Part shown: positions 1 through 8,127 of the stretch, one piece after another | Numbering within the stretch: position 1 is the stretch's first letter | Layout: every line of letters begins with the position of its first letter | Notes under the pieces: generated by a model | Seen by the model: only the letters and a program-made list of their open reading frames with translations | What the model was told of the DNA's origin: nothing | Databases searched by the model: none | Assembly: GCA_937930465.1 (NCBI GenBank) | Contig: CALGKV010000011.1 | Coordinates: 1 to 11,209 of the forward strand | Direction of reading: 5' to 3' | DNA from: Methanosuratincolales archaeon | GTDB taxonomy: Archaea > Thermoproteota > Methanomethylicia > Methanomethylicales > Methanomethylicaceae | DNA length: 11,209 nt | Translations under genes and position numbers: made by a program

Positions 1-1
1 A

Positions 2-1765
2 CTTGCATTCATGCTTGGCGACGGAATTGTGCCATCCAATGTCAAGGCGGGGTACCTGGCAAGGCTGTTGATCAGGCGCACTCAAAGGATCATGCAATCG
101 CTCAGCTTCAGAACCAGCCTGTCCGACCTCCTGCAGATGCAAGTGGAGTATTGGAAGGGTCAGTTCCCAGAGCTCTCCGACCGCTTGGACTACATCAGGA
201 AGGTTTGCGATCTCGAGCTGGAGCGTTACGCCAAGACGATTGAACAGGGGAAGGCGCTTGTTGGGAGGATTATCAACATCAAGGGAGTCAGAGAGACACG
301 GATGTTGCCCCGCGAAAAGCTGATAGAGCTTTACGACTCGAACGGGCTGCCTCCAGAGGTCGTCAAGGAGATATGCGAGGCGCAGGGCATATCCGTGGAG
401 ATCCCTGACACATTCGACACAATAGTAGCGGAGAGGCATGCAGCCGGATCAAAGGCAACCTCTCCTAAGGGGGAAAGGCTTGGTGACGATGCTCGCCCAT
501 TTGAGGGTCTTCCGGCTCTCCCAGAAACCCAACTCGTCTACTACGAGCAGCCGGGGCTCAAAAAGTTGCGCTGCAAGGTCATATACGCCGATCCGGGCAG
601 AGTTGTACTAGATAGGACGATATTTTACCCTGAGGGCGGTGGGCAGCTGAGCGACGCAGGGATAATGACCAAGGCGGGCTCCGTCATTAAGGTCAAGGGG
701 GCACTGAAGTCGAGAGGGATCGTCGTCCACCTGGTCGATAACGGGGGGATCTTGGTCCCTGGGGACGAAGTCGAGTGCGAACTGGACTGGGAGAGGAGGG
801 TGAGTCTGCAGAGGCACCACTCCTCTACGCACATACTCCTGGGCGCAGCAAGAAGAGTCCTCGGGGAGCATGTCTGGCAGGAGGGTGCGCAGAAGTATGT
901 CGAAAGGAGCAGGCTGGACATTTCTCATTTCGAAAAGATAACTGCCGAACAGCTCCAAGAGATAGAGTTGGTGGCAAACCGCGTAATCGAGGAGTGCCGC
1001 CAAATAAAGGCATATTTCGAGGAAAGGAACAGGGCCGAGCAAAAGTTCGGGATGCGCCTCTACCAGGGCGGGGTAGTCTATGGGCCTACAATAAGAGTCG
1101 TCGAGGTCGAGGGCTGGGACGTCGAGGCATGCGGCGGTATGCACTGTTCAAATACAGGTGAGATAGGCTTCTTGAAGCTAATCAGGGCGGAGCGGATTCA
1201 GGACGGGGTAGAGCGGATCGAGTTTGCGTCAGGGCCTGCTGCCCTGGCTTACGTGCAGGGTCTTGAGGCTAGGATCGACCGGATATCCTCAATCCTTAAC
1301 ACTCCTGCCGACAGGCTGGAAAAGTCCGCTGAAGGGCTCATGTTATCCCTCTCTGATGCAAAGAAGACGATCGAGCGCCTTAGGAAGGCCTTGGCATCTG
1401 AGCTCTTGCCCCTCCTAACTACTTCGGCTGAGGAGTCAAGCCGCTTCAGGTTATACTGCCGCCTCTTTGGGAACCTCAGGAGCGAGGACCTTCTTGCGAT
1501 CGGCTCCTCTCTGGTTGCCAATGACCCTAATGCCGTGGCATTTTTCGCGTCCTCGATCGATGGAGGTCTTATTGTAATCGCAGGTGACTCAGCCGTCAAA
1601 TCAGGAATCGATGCAGGAGGGCTAGCTGCAGATCTCGCCAAATCCCTATCGGGCAAGGGGGGCGGGAAAAAGGATTTGGGTCAGGGAAGGGTCCCTCCGT
1701 CTTCCCTAGTCAATTTTGAGCATGCTGCGGTAAGGCTTAAGGGCATCCTTAAGGCAATTATTTGA
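2..1765 (+). CDS. alaS: Alanyl-tRNA synthetase, C-terminal part (5' end outside window)
   Basis: This cytoplasmic enzyme charges tRNA-Ala and hydrolyses mischarged Ser- or Gly-tRNA-Ala. The frame is open at the left edge (codons L-A-F-M-L-G-D-G), so the catalytic N-terminus is outside the window and the Met at position 11 is internal. Counting from that Met, residues 1-45 match the end of the catalytic/tRNA-recognition region (DGIVPSNVKAGY, LIRRT). The editing domain has its zinc site at H270-SST-H274 and C374-GGM-H378. The C-terminal C-Ala/DHHA1-type domain ends near the glycine-rich GKGGGKKD stretch at about 548-555. All editing-site residues are present, so proofreading should be intact. 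It lies 43 bases before leuS on the same strand, suggesting one transcript. Identity is secure; total length cannot be judged from the window. Confidence 0.97.
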   Translation, partial: LAFMLGDGIVPSNVKAGYLARLLIRRTQRIMQSLSFRTSLSDLLQMQVEYWKGQFPELSDRLDYIRKVCDLELERYAKTIEQGKALVGRIINIKGVRETRMLPREKLIELYDSNGLPPEVVKEICEAQGISVEIPDTFDTIVAERHAAGSKATSPKGERLGDDARPFEGLPALPETQLVYYEQPGLKKLRCKVIYADPGRVVLDRTIFYPEGGGQLSDAGIMTKAGSVIKVKGALKSRGIVVHLVDNGGILVPGDEVECELDWERRVSLQRHHSSTHILLGAARRVLGEHVWQEGAQKYVERSRLDISHFEKITAEQLQEIELVANRVIEECRQIKAYFEERNRAEQKFGMRLYQGGVVYGPTIRVVEVEGWDVEACGGMHCSNTGEIGFLKLIRAERIQDGVERIEFASGPAALAYVQGLEARIDRISSILNTPADRLEKSAEGLMLSLSDAKKTIERLRKALASELLPLLTTSAEESSRFRLYCRLFGNLRSEDLLAIGSSLVANDPNAVAFFASSIDGGLIVIAGDSAVKSGIDAGGLAADLAKSLSGKGGGKKDLGQGRVPPSSLVNFEHAAVRLKGILKAII

Positions 1766-1808
1766 TCTGTCCTTGCTGATGGGATTCAATTTGAATGGAG
1801 ATGTTTGC

Positions 1809-4697
1809 ATGTCCATTGATTTCAAGAGTGTTGAGGACAAATGGCAGAAGCGCTGGAGCGAGGCCAGGATATTTGAAGCTGACCCTGACCCAAAGAAGCC
1901 GAAATACTACGTGACCGTCGCATATCCATACCCAAACTCGCCCCAGCACATAGGCCACGCGAGGACCTATACTTTGGCTGACGCCCATGCCAGGTACATG
2001 CGCATGAAGGGCTACAACACCCTTTTGCCGATGGCATTCCATTATACTGGCACCCCCATACTCGCCATGAGCAAGAGGGTGGCTGCGAACGACTCAGAGC
2101 TGATAGAAGTCTTCGTAAAACTCTATGGGGTAGACGAGAGCCTAATAGAGTCATTCAAGGATCCTCTGAACATCGCCAAGCACTTCCACCGCGACATAAA
2201 GCTTGGGATGCAGGCGATGGGCTTCTCGATCGACTGGAGGAGGGAATTCACCACAATCGACCCTGCATACTCGAGGTTCATAGAATGGCAGTTCAGGAAG
2301 CTCCTATCAGCCGGTCTAATCACGAAGGGAGCGCACCCTGTCGGGTGGTGCCCTTCTTGCATGAGTGCGGTAGGCCAACATGACACTAAGGGCGATCTTG
2401 AGCCAGAGGTAGTCGAATTCACCGCCATAAAATTCAGGATCGGCGAGACCATCCTCCCAGTCGCAACCCTCCGCCCTGAAACCGTTTTCGGCGTGACCAA
2501 CATTTGGATCAACCCAAATGCCAAGTATGTGGAAGTTGAGGCGGACGGGGAGCGCATGATAGTGAGCGAGAGGGCCCTTCAAAAACTCAAGGGGATGATG
2601 GCGCGAACAGAGCGCATACGGGATCTAGACGGGTTGGAGTTGGTCGGCAGGCGCGCTGCGAACCCAGTGACGGGCTCTGAAGTTCTGGTGCTGCCCGCCG
2701 GGTTCGTGGATCCAAATAATGCCACGGGAGTAGTTATGTCAGTGCCCGCACATGCGCCGTACGACCTGCTCGCAATATGGGACCTCAAGTCAAATGAGGA
2801 TGCAATCAGGAACTATGGTCTTGTTCACCGCGAGATTGCCTCATTGGAGCCAATCCCTGTCGTCGCACTCGAAGGCTTTTCGGCCGTGCCTGCGGAGGAC
2901 GTTGTGAAGAGGCTGGGAGTCAAGGACCAGCATGACCCGAAGGGCGAGATGGCCACAAAGGAGCTCTACCAGAAGGAGTTCAACCTTGCAAAGATGCTGC
3001 CTACCACTGGTGACTACGCCGGCATGCCAGTCAGCAAGGCGAAGGAAAGGATAAAGCAGGATCTGGTCTCCAGCAAAAGGGCCTTCCCCTTCTACGAAAT
3101 AATCAACGGACCAATCCAGTGCAGGTGCGGCGCCGAAGTCACAGTAAACCTTGTAGAGGATCAATGGTTCATTAATTATGCTGACGAGTCCTGGAAAAAA
3201 AAGGTGAGGAAGCACCTGAGGGACATGTCCCTCGTCCCAGAAGATCTCCGGCAGGAGTTCGAGAATATTGTGGAGTGGCTTAAGGAGAAAGCCTGCGCGA
3301 GGAGGTCTGGGCTTGGCACAAGGCTGCCCTGGGACAAGGAATGGGTTATTGAGAGCCTCTCGGACTCGACTATCTATATGGCGTTCTACACAATATCGAA
3401 GGTAATCAACGAGCGCAAAGTAGACCCATCAACACTCACCGACGAAGTCTTCGACTATGTCTTCCTTGGGAGGGGCGAACCTTCTGCACTGCCGATCGAT
3501 GGAAGCATCCTTGAAGAGATGCGTAGGGAGTTCAATTACTTCTATCCTTTGGATAGCCGCCACTCAGGCAGGGATCTCGTCCCGAACCACTTGACGTTCT
3601 TCATATTCAACCATTTGGCGATCTTCCCCGAGCAGCATTGGCCAAGGCAGATTGCAGTCAACGGCAGCGTCCTTATGGACGGAAAGAAGATGTCAAAGTC
3701 ACTCGGCAATATCATACCGCTCCACAAGGCGATAAAGATCTATGGCGCCGACACGCTGAGGGTCTCAATACTCTCCGCCTCCGAGCTCCTCCAGGACGCA
3801 GATTTCAGCGACTCCCAGGCAAAGAGCATAAGATCGAAGATCTTAGAGTTCTACAATCTTTCTTGCTCTTACGCGGATGCCGGCGATACAGATCTTTCCC
3901 CCTCAGACCATCTTGACAAATGGATCATCAGCAGGGTCCAGCGGGTGATATCCCAAGTGGACTCCTCGATGCAGTGTCTCAGGATGCGGGAGGCGATACA
4001 CTGCGCCTTTTACATACTCCAGCAGGACTTGCAATGGTACATGCGGCGTCGTGGAGGCGGCTCCAAGGACCCGAAGACAAGGTCGATCATCAGGTATGTC
4101 CTAGAGACAATCGTGAAGCTAATGGCTCCCTTTGCACCGCACTTATGCGAGGAGATATGGGAGAGGTATGGAAAGGAGAGTTTTGTGTCGGCGACTCCCT
4201 ACCCTGTTGCCGACCAGTCGCTTGTATCCGAGATTGACGAGATTGCAGAGGATCTGCTTAAATCCTTGGTCTGCGACACCGCCGAGATCATACGCGTGAC
4301 TGGAATCTCGCCTACCCGGATATGCTACTACACCTCCCCAAAGTGGAAGTGGGAAATCTATCTCAAAGCGCTTTCAGTGTTGGAGTCTGGGGTTGACCCG
4401 AAGAGCCTCATCCGGGAGCTGATGAGGGATCCGGAAATAAGGAAGAGGGGCGGCGATGCTGCAAAGTTCATCAACGCGATCTCCTCCTGCGCCCTTACGC
4501 TGCCTAAAGAAGATCGGAAAAAGATTCTGAGGAACTCAGGCATTGAAGAGGGCGCTTTCATCTTCGAATGCATTGCTTTCCTTTCGGATTACTTCAAGTG
4601 CAAGGTTGAGGTTCAGAGTGCGGACTCGCCCACATATGACCCAAAGGGCAAGGCGGGGCAAGCCGCGCCCCTTCGACCTGCGATATACGTGGAGTAG
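1809..4697 (+). CDS. leuS: Leucyl-tRNA synthetase, archaeal type
   Basis: This class I synthetase forms Leu-tRNA-Leu. Residues from the chosen start (962 aa): HIGH at 47-50; a zinc-type pair C181/C184 (GWCPSC); the CP1 editing domain with the threonine-rich motif TLRPETVFG at 220-228 and the conserved editing aspartate D319 in VPAHAPYD; a second Cys pair C438/C440; and KMSKS at 627-631. The anticodon-binding helical domain and a long archaeal-type C-terminal extension follow. Length is normal for archaeal LeuRS. An in-frame ATG at 1773 exists, but the ATG at 1809 has GGAGAT at 1797-1802 six bases before it, and its N-terminus (MSIDFKSVEDKWQKRW) is the family's usual beginning. The DUF434 gene begins 10 bases after the stop. 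Both the synthetic and editing centres look intact. Confidence 0.97.
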   Translation: MSIDFKSVEDKWQKRWSEARIFEADPDPKKPKYYVTVAYPYPNSPQHIGHARTYTLADAHARYMRMKGYNTLLPMAFHYTGTPILAMSKRVAANDSELIEVFVKLYGVDESLIESFKDPLNIAKHFHRDIKLGMQAMGFSIDWRREFTTIDPAYSRFIEWQFRKLLSAGLITKGAHPVGWCPSCMSAVGQHDTKGDLEPEVVEFTAIKFRIGETILPVATLRPETVFGVTNIWINPNAKYVEVEADGERMIVSERALQKLKGMMARTERIRDLDGLELVGRRAANPVTGSEVLVLPAGFVDPNNATGVVMSVPAHAPYDLLAIWDLKSNEDAIRNYGLVHREIASLEPIPVVALEGFSAVPAEDVVKRLGVKDQHDPKGEMATKELYQKEFNLAKMLPTTGDYAGMPVSKAKERIKQDLVSSKRAFPFYEIINGPIQCRCGAEVTVNLVEDQWFINYADESWKKKVRKHLRDMSLVPEDLRQEFENIVEWLKEKACARRSGLGTRLPWDKEWVIESLSDSTIYMAFYTISKVINERKVDPSTLTDEVFDYVFLGRGEPSALPIDGSILEEMRREFNYFYPLDSRHSGRDLVPNHLTFFIFNHLAIFPEQHWPRQIAVNGSVLMDGKKMSKSLGNIIPLHKAIKIYGADTLRVSILSASELLQDADFSDSQAKSIRSKILEFYNLSCSYADAGDTDLSPSDHLDKWIISRVQRVISQVDSSMQCLRMREAIHCAFYILQQDLQWYMRRRGGGSKDPKTRSIIRYVLETIVKLMAPFAPHLCEEIWERYGKESFVSATPYPVADQSLVSEIDEIAEDLLKSLVCDTAEIIRVTGISPTRICYYTSPKWKWEIYLKALSVLESGVDPKSLIRELMRDPEIRKRGGDAAKFINAISSCALTLPKEDRKKILRNSGIEEGAFIFECIAFLSDYFKCKVEVQSADSPTYDPKGKAGQAAPLRPAIYVE

Positions 4698-4707
4698 CGT
4701 TCCCAAA

Positions 4708-5352
4708 ATGCCTGGTGTGCTGCGGGAGGCTGCGACTGATTTAAGGTACCTCCTCTCGAGGGGGTACAGGCGCTCTTCAGCCGTCAGGTTCGTGGCGGAC
4801 AAGTATTGCCTCTCTAGGACCGATCGGCTCGCCTTGTACCGATGCGTGTACCCAAGTGAGGCTGCGGAGGCCCGCCATAAGACGCAGGTGCCTGCCAAGG
4901 ATCTGTGCGGGCTGGTCATGGCAGTCGACGGTTTCAACGTCCTACGGACTGTCCATGCTGGGCTGCACGGGCACCCCATATACCTCTGCGACGACGGGTT
5001 CGTCAGGGACATATCGATCGGTCTCAGGAAGCCAACGTTTGGAGATCTGGTGGAGTGTCTTGGGCTGGTGATCTCGTGCATATGCGAACTGAAGCCCCGG
5101 TTGACGGTTTTTGTATACGATCGCCCTGTCAGCCGAAGCGGGGAGATCTCAAAAAAGACGCTAGAGATGGCGCTCGCCAGGGGTATGCCCTGCAGATCAA
5201 AAACTTCCATGCGATCAGACTCCGAGATTCTCTCCAGCGGAGAGGTCGTGGCAACCAGCGACTCCGTAGTTATTGAGAGGGCATCAAAGTCATTTGACTT
5301 GGGTGGCTATGTCGTTTACAACAGCCTTAGACTATTCCCGACAAAAATATAA
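4708..5352 (+). CDS. DUF434 family protein, possible NYN/PIN-like nuclease
   Basis: This 214-residue protein belongs to the uncharacterised archaeal DUF434 family. The N-terminal block (residues 5-50, LREAATDLRYLLSRGY then SAVRFVADKY) is the family signature. The second half has a layout typical of NYN/PIN nuclease folds: a hydrophobic strand ending in D74-GFN77, a second strand ending in D138 with S142 (VFVYDRPVS), and a third motif S184-D185 (VATSDSVVI). These acids could bind a metal; that role is inferred, not known. The frame is open upstream into leuS, but the ATG at 4708 fits the family start and avoids a 155-base overlap. GGAG at 4691-4694 lies 13 bases before it, which is rather far. 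It is probably translated from the leuS transcript. Its TAA stop lies inside the promoter of the following tRNA gene. Family call is firm; function is open. Confidence 0.85.
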   Translation: MPGVLREAATDLRYLLSRGYRRSSAVRFVADKYCLSRTDRLALYRCVYPSEAAEARHKTQVPAKDLCGLVMAVDGFNVLRTVHAGLHGHPIYLCDDGFVRDISIGLRKPTFGDLVECLGLVISCICELKPRLTVFVYDRPVSRSGEISKKTLEMALARGMPCRSKTSMRSDSEILSSGEVVATSDSVVIERASKSFDLGGYVVYNSLRLFPTKI

Positions 5353-5353
5353 A
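5348..5353 (+). promoter_or_regulatory. TATA box of the tRNA-Arg gene
   Basis: TATAAA, within the AT-rich run 5343-5354, is centred about 28 bases before the first base of the tRNA. That is the usual archaeal TATA-to-start distance and predicts initiation 1-2 bases before the mature 5' end. The box includes the TAA stop of the DUF434 gene. Inferred from position and composition only. Confidence 0.6.
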
Positions 5354-5378
5354 TGAAGCCCTTCCAATCCTCTACCCA

Positions 5379-5456
5379 GGGTTCGTGGCGCAGACTGGAC
5401 AGCGCGGCGGCCTCCTAAGTCGTAGGTCGGGGGTTCGAATCCCCCCGAACCCGCCA
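5379..5456 (+). tRNA. tRNA-Arg (anticodon CCU), CCA encoded
   Basis: A full cloverleaf can be drawn. The acceptor stem pairs GGGTTCG (5379-5385) with CGAACCC (5446-5452). The D stem is GCGC/GCGC (5388-5391, 5402-5405). The anticodon stem 5407-5411/5419-5423 contains two G-U pairs. The T stem is GGGGG/CCCCC around loop TTCGAAT. The seven-base anticodon loop (5412-5418) reads CTCCTAA, giving anticodon CCU, which decodes AGG, an arginine codon used heavily in this window. The discriminator is G5453 and CCA is encoded at 5454-5456. No intron is present. Position 37 is A after U36, so the loop suits t6A modification and is not a target for the G37 methylase Trm5 encoded nearby. Confidence 0.96.
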
Positions 5457-5479
5457 TCCTCAGGCCTCCCTTCTATGCG

Positions 5480-6343
5480 TCATTCCGCCGGGCAACCTTG
5501 GCAAACTCTGTTGAAACCGCCGCTTAAGTGGGATTTTCTAAAGATACGGTATGGTTCCGAGTCCCATATCGCCCAGAGTGGCATCTCGAGAGCGTTTCCG
5601 AAGGTGATCCGGCTCGGGTCCATTCTTGCAGTGCAAGGCGTGACCTCGCCTTCGCAACTTATGAAAGCGCTAGAGAATGGCCAGTGGCATCTCCCGAGCC
5701 TCCTTTTTGCCATCCCTCCACCAGCCTGGATCACCATCTCCTTGAGCGTCTGGTAGTAATCCCCGCCCTCTGGCCACCAGTTTTCCAGAGGAACAAGCAC
5801 GCACCTTATCCCCTTCCTCGATAGAATCGACTGGATGGCAGGCAGGATCCTCCTGTTCTCAGGGGTACAGAGGACAGAGACGCTCAGCCTCCCTCCCGTT
5901 CCCAGCGAGGGCTCCTCGGAGAGGAGGATGTCTATGGCGGGGATCGTAGCAACATTGAATGAGAGCTCGATGAAGTCAAAAGAGAAGGCTATCTCGTATG
6001 CGTTCTCCTCGCTGACTTTCATGCCGTTTGTGACCAATTTCGTCCTAAGGCCCCTGAGGTGGGCCTCTGTACACATCCTGAAAATCTCTGGGCTCTGAAG
6101 GGGCTCGCCCAAACCGCTCATTGTTACCTGCTCAAGGGCAGGCGCCCCGTCGAGGATCTTCTTGAAACAATCAAAGCTCATGTACTTGTCCTTTCTTGAA
6201 CTTGGGAGTGTCCTGTGCAGACAAGTCGGGCAGTAGAGATCGCACTTAGTTGTCGGCTCTATAACGACCTCCTTTGGTAAAGGCGCCGCCTCGCGCCATC
6301 CCCTAAGCCTGAGCAAGCCTGTCCTCAGCGGGTTAGGTACCAT
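5480..6343 (-). CDS. Radical SAM/SPASM domain protein of unknown substrate
   Basis: This 287-residue protein should cleave S-adenosylmethionine with a [4Fe-4S] cluster to start radical chemistry. The cluster motif is C34-x3-C38-x2-C41 (TKCDLYCPTCLHR), followed by a glycine motif SGLGEP near residue 97. The last 70 residues form a compact SPASM-like domain with C219 (CHWP), C230, C237 (GEVTPC) and the terminal pair C281/C284, enough for one auxiliary cluster. SPASM enzymes often modify peptides, or other enzymes by forming radicals or thioethers, but no short peptide precursor is evident beside it. The start is an ATG with AGGTG at 6351-6355 seven bases upstream. It is convergent with the tRNA-Arg gene (23-base gap) and divergent from trm5. 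Class is certain; reaction and substrate are unknown. Confidence 0.88.
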   Translation of the reverse strand: MVPNPLRTGLLRLRGWREAAPLPKEVVIEPTTKCDLYCPTCLHRTLPSSRKDKYMSFDCFKKILDGAPALEQVTMSGLGEPLQSPEIFRMCTEAHLRGLRTKLVTNGMKVSEENAYEIAFSFDFIELSFNVATIPAIDILLSEEPSLGTGGRLSVSVLCTPENRRILPAIQSILSRKGIRCVLVPLENWWPEGGDYYQTLKEMVIQAGGGMAKRRLGRCHWPFSSAFISCEGEVTPCTARMDPSRITFGNALEMPLWAIWDSEPYRIFRKSHLSGGFNRVCQGCPAE

Positions 6344-6427
6344 CCCTAGACACCTGCAACGCTGACTTTATTGTGGTCGGGACTAATCAATCTTCTGAAG
6401 AACCTTTCTCGCAATCCCTTGAAGATG

Positions 6428-6435
6428 ATATATAT
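6428..6435 (+). promoter_or_regulatory. TATA box of trm5
   Basis: ATATATAT lies in the gap between the divergent radical SAM gene and trm5, preceded by a purine-rich stretch that could act as a BRE. It predicts a transcript starting near 6458, just before the ATG at 6466. This argues against the longer reading frame that opens at 6373. Confidence 0.55.
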
Positions 6436-6465
6436 CCCGCGCCCCAAATATCAGTACGGAAAAAG

Positions 6466-7536
6466 ATGAACCCGACCGAAAGTTGTCTCTGCATAAGGAC
6501 AGGGAGAGGATCAGGTGAGGATGTAAGGCGTGCTATTATGGCACTTGGTCTCCTCGACAGGACTAAGAAGATCCTGTCTGAAGAGGGATCTATCTATTTC
6601 CCCCTCATTAGGAGTCCTGAACCTGATGAGATTGAAGCCATCTCCAGGGCAGGAGAGATTTTCGTGGAGCCAAGGAAGCTACCGGATCTCGCGCCTACCT
6701 GCCCAAGGAGCGTCGAGGAGTCGATCGAAGGCAAGGTGCCCGAGGACGCCCTCCGTTCTCTACCAAAATCATATGACATCGTCGGCGACATTATAATAAT
6801 TGAGCGCCTTTTGCCTGAGGCAGAGCCGTATTGCGAAGAGATAGCCAAGGGTTTGCTCAGGGTTCACAAAAAAGCCAAAACAGTCCTGCTCAAGACAGGG
6901 AAGGTCGACGGTCCATACCGCATACCCGTCCTTCATCTCCTCGCGGGGGAGGACAGGCGTGAGTCTGTGCATTCTGAGTATGGGATCAAGCTCAGGGTAG
7001 ACCTCTCCAAGGCATACTTCTCTCCAAGACTGGGCTTCGAGAGGAACCGCGTGGCATCCCTTGTCAGGGATGGGGAGACCGTGGTCGACATGTTCGCCGG
7101 CGTCGGGCCGTTTTCCATAATGATCGCTAAGAGGCGCAGGTCAAGGGTATTCGCGATCGACATAAATCCAGAGGCAATCCGGATGATGCGGCACAATTTG
7201 AGCATCAACCGCCTGATAGGCGAGGTCACGCCGATTTGCGGAGACGCTTCACTCATCTCTTCAATACTGCAAAATTCTGCGGACCGGGTTATAATGAACT
7301 TGCCTGCGCAGTCTCTCGATTTCCTGAGTGCCGCACGCCAGTTCCTGAAGAGGAGCGGCGGGACTGTGCATCTTTACCTCTTTTCCGGTCCCCCACCGAT
7401 TGAGTCAGCGGTCAGAAATTTTGAAGCGAGAGCGTCTTGCGTCGGGGAATATGAGCTGGTAAACTGCAGGGTTGTCAAGCCGACCGCCCCCAAGGAATGG
7501 ATTGTATCCATCGATGCCAAATTCAAACCGATCTGA
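6466..7536 (+). CDS. trm5: tRNA (guanine37-N1)-methyltransferase Trm5
   Basis: The enzyme methylates N1 of G37 next to the anticodon in tRNAs such as those for Leu, Pro and some Arg, preventing +1 frameshifting. The 356-residue protein has the archaeal Trm5 order: a small N-terminal D1 domain (CLCIRTGRGSGEDVRRAIM), a middle region with FSPRLGFERNR, and a Rossmann methylase domain with D208-MFAGVGPF as AdoMet motif I, AIDINPEA as motif II, and the Trm5 NLP motif at N278-L-P. The frame is open back to 6373, but the ATG at 6466 follows a TATA box at the right distance and matches the usual family start. It stands alone as a transcription unit. The exact paralogue (a, b or c) cannot be settled by eye. 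Confidence 0.93.
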   Translation: MNPTESCLCIRTGRGSGEDVRRAIMALGLLDRTKKILSEEGSIYFPLIRSPEPDEIEAISRAGEIFVEPRKLPDLAPTCPRSVEESIEGKVPEDALRSLPKSYDIVGDIIIIERLLPEAEPYCEEIAKGLLRVHKKAKTVLLKTGKVDGPYRIPVLHLLAGEDRRESVHSEYGIKLRVDLSKAYFSPRLGFERNRVASLVRDGETVVDMFAGVGPFSIMIAKRRRSRVFAIDINPEAIRMMRHNLSINRLIGEVTPICGDASLISSILQNSADRVIMNLPAQSLDFLSAARQFLKRSGGTVHLYLFSGPPPIESAVRNFEARASCVGEYELVNCRVVKPTAPKEWIVSIDAKFKPI

Positions 7537-7565
7537 GCCTCAAAAGCTTGCTTCCTGATCCGAGC

Positions 7566-7580
7566 AAATATATTTATTTT
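7566..7580 (+). promoter_or_regulatory. TATA region of the response regulator unit
   Basis: An AT-rich tract (AAATATATTTATTTT) lies in the 95-base gap after trm5. A start about 27 bases downstream, near 7597, would give a leader of about 35 bases that contains the Shine-Dalgarno AAGGTG (7619-7624). A second AT-rich patch at 7592-7599 would start transcription at about the Shine-Dalgarno itself, so it fits less well. Confidence 0.45.
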
Positions 7581-7631
7581 ACGAGCTTCAGTATTTAATT
7601 GCAACTCATTTTGATCCTAAGGTGCCATATT

Positions 7632-8093
7632 ATGCCCCAGTCAAAAAAGCGGATACTTGTGGTTGATGATGATGAAGACATCCAGGAGACCCTAAAGTCC
7701 CTCCTAACTAAGAAAGGGTATCTGGTTGATACCGCGAATAGCGGAGCAATGGCAATCCAGATGTCCGAATCAACCTCTTACAATCTTGCCCTTCTTGACG
7801 TAGTGCTTCCGGACATGGAAGGGACTCAGCTTCTTGTGAAGCTGAAGCCCACGATCCCACGAATGCGAAAAATAATGGTCACCGGACATGCTTCGCTGGA
7901 TAATGCTATACGGGCCGTAAATTTGGGCGCAGACGGATACCTAGTAAAGCCGGTTTCCCCTCCCGAATTGCTGCGGATGATAGAGGACCAGCTTAAGCGG
8001 CAGGAGGATGACGAGCGCCTTACACAGGAGAAGATAACGTCTTATATCGAAACCCGAATAAAGATGCTCGAGGATAAGGGGGATAGAGAATAG
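7632..8093 (+). CDS. Stand-alone receiver-domain response regulator
   Basis: This 153-residue protein is a CheY-like receiver with no attached output domain. The phosphorylation site is complete: acidic pocket D12-D13-D14, acceptor D56 (LALLDVVLP), switch T84 (VTGHAS) and K106 (LVKP). Residues from about 112 onward (RMIEDQLKRQEDDERL and following) form a charged, probably helical tail that may mediate dimer or partner contacts. The start is the ATG at 7632, with AAGGTG seven bases upstream; the frame opens 33 bases earlier at a TTG without support. No histidine kinase is encoded in the window. The next gene follows at once and encodes a likely output-domain partner. Receiver identity is firm; the pathway is unknown. 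Confidence 0.92.
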   Translation: MPQSKKRILVVDDDEDIQETLKSLLTKKGYLVDTANSGAMAIQMSESTSYNLALLDVVLPDMEGTQLLVKLKPTIPRMRKIMVTGHASLDNAIRAVNLGADGYLVKPVSPPELLRMIEDQLKRQEDDERLTQEKITSYIETRIKMLEDKGDRE

Positions 8094-8127
8094 GCTTTTG
8101 AGCTTTACATGCTCTGGTGGTTTCACG

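Noticed and set aside
608..1144. 178-codon minus-strand frame inside alaS
   Set aside because: It is antisense to the editing domain of AlaRS, where zinc-site residues are clearly conserved on the plus strand.
4543..4707. N-terminal extension of the DUF434 protein overlapping leuS
   Set aside because: The 55 extra residues are arginine-rich frame-shifted LeuRS sequence with no family match. The DUF434 signature begins right after the ATG at 4708.
4536..5210. 224-codon open frame on the minus strand across the leuS end and DUF434 gene
   Set aside because: It is antisense to two recognisable proteins, has no family resemblance or ribosome-binding site, and fits the codon-mirror pattern seen opposite GC-rich genes.
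5379..5480. tRNA-Arg gene as an integration site
   Set aside because: No repeated 3' tRNA fragment, integrase gene or change in gene character is visible on either side.
6365..6373. TATA-like sequence (minus strand) before the radical SAM gene
   Set aside because: It would place the transcript start at the ATG itself, which conflicts with the good Shine-Dalgarno at 6351-6355. A promoter somewhat further upstream is more likely but not clear.
6344..6465. Possible C/D box sRNA in the largest intergenic gap
   Set aside because: CTGA words occur, but there is no true RTGATGA C box with matching C'/D' spacing. The GATGATAT word is better read as the trm5 promoter.
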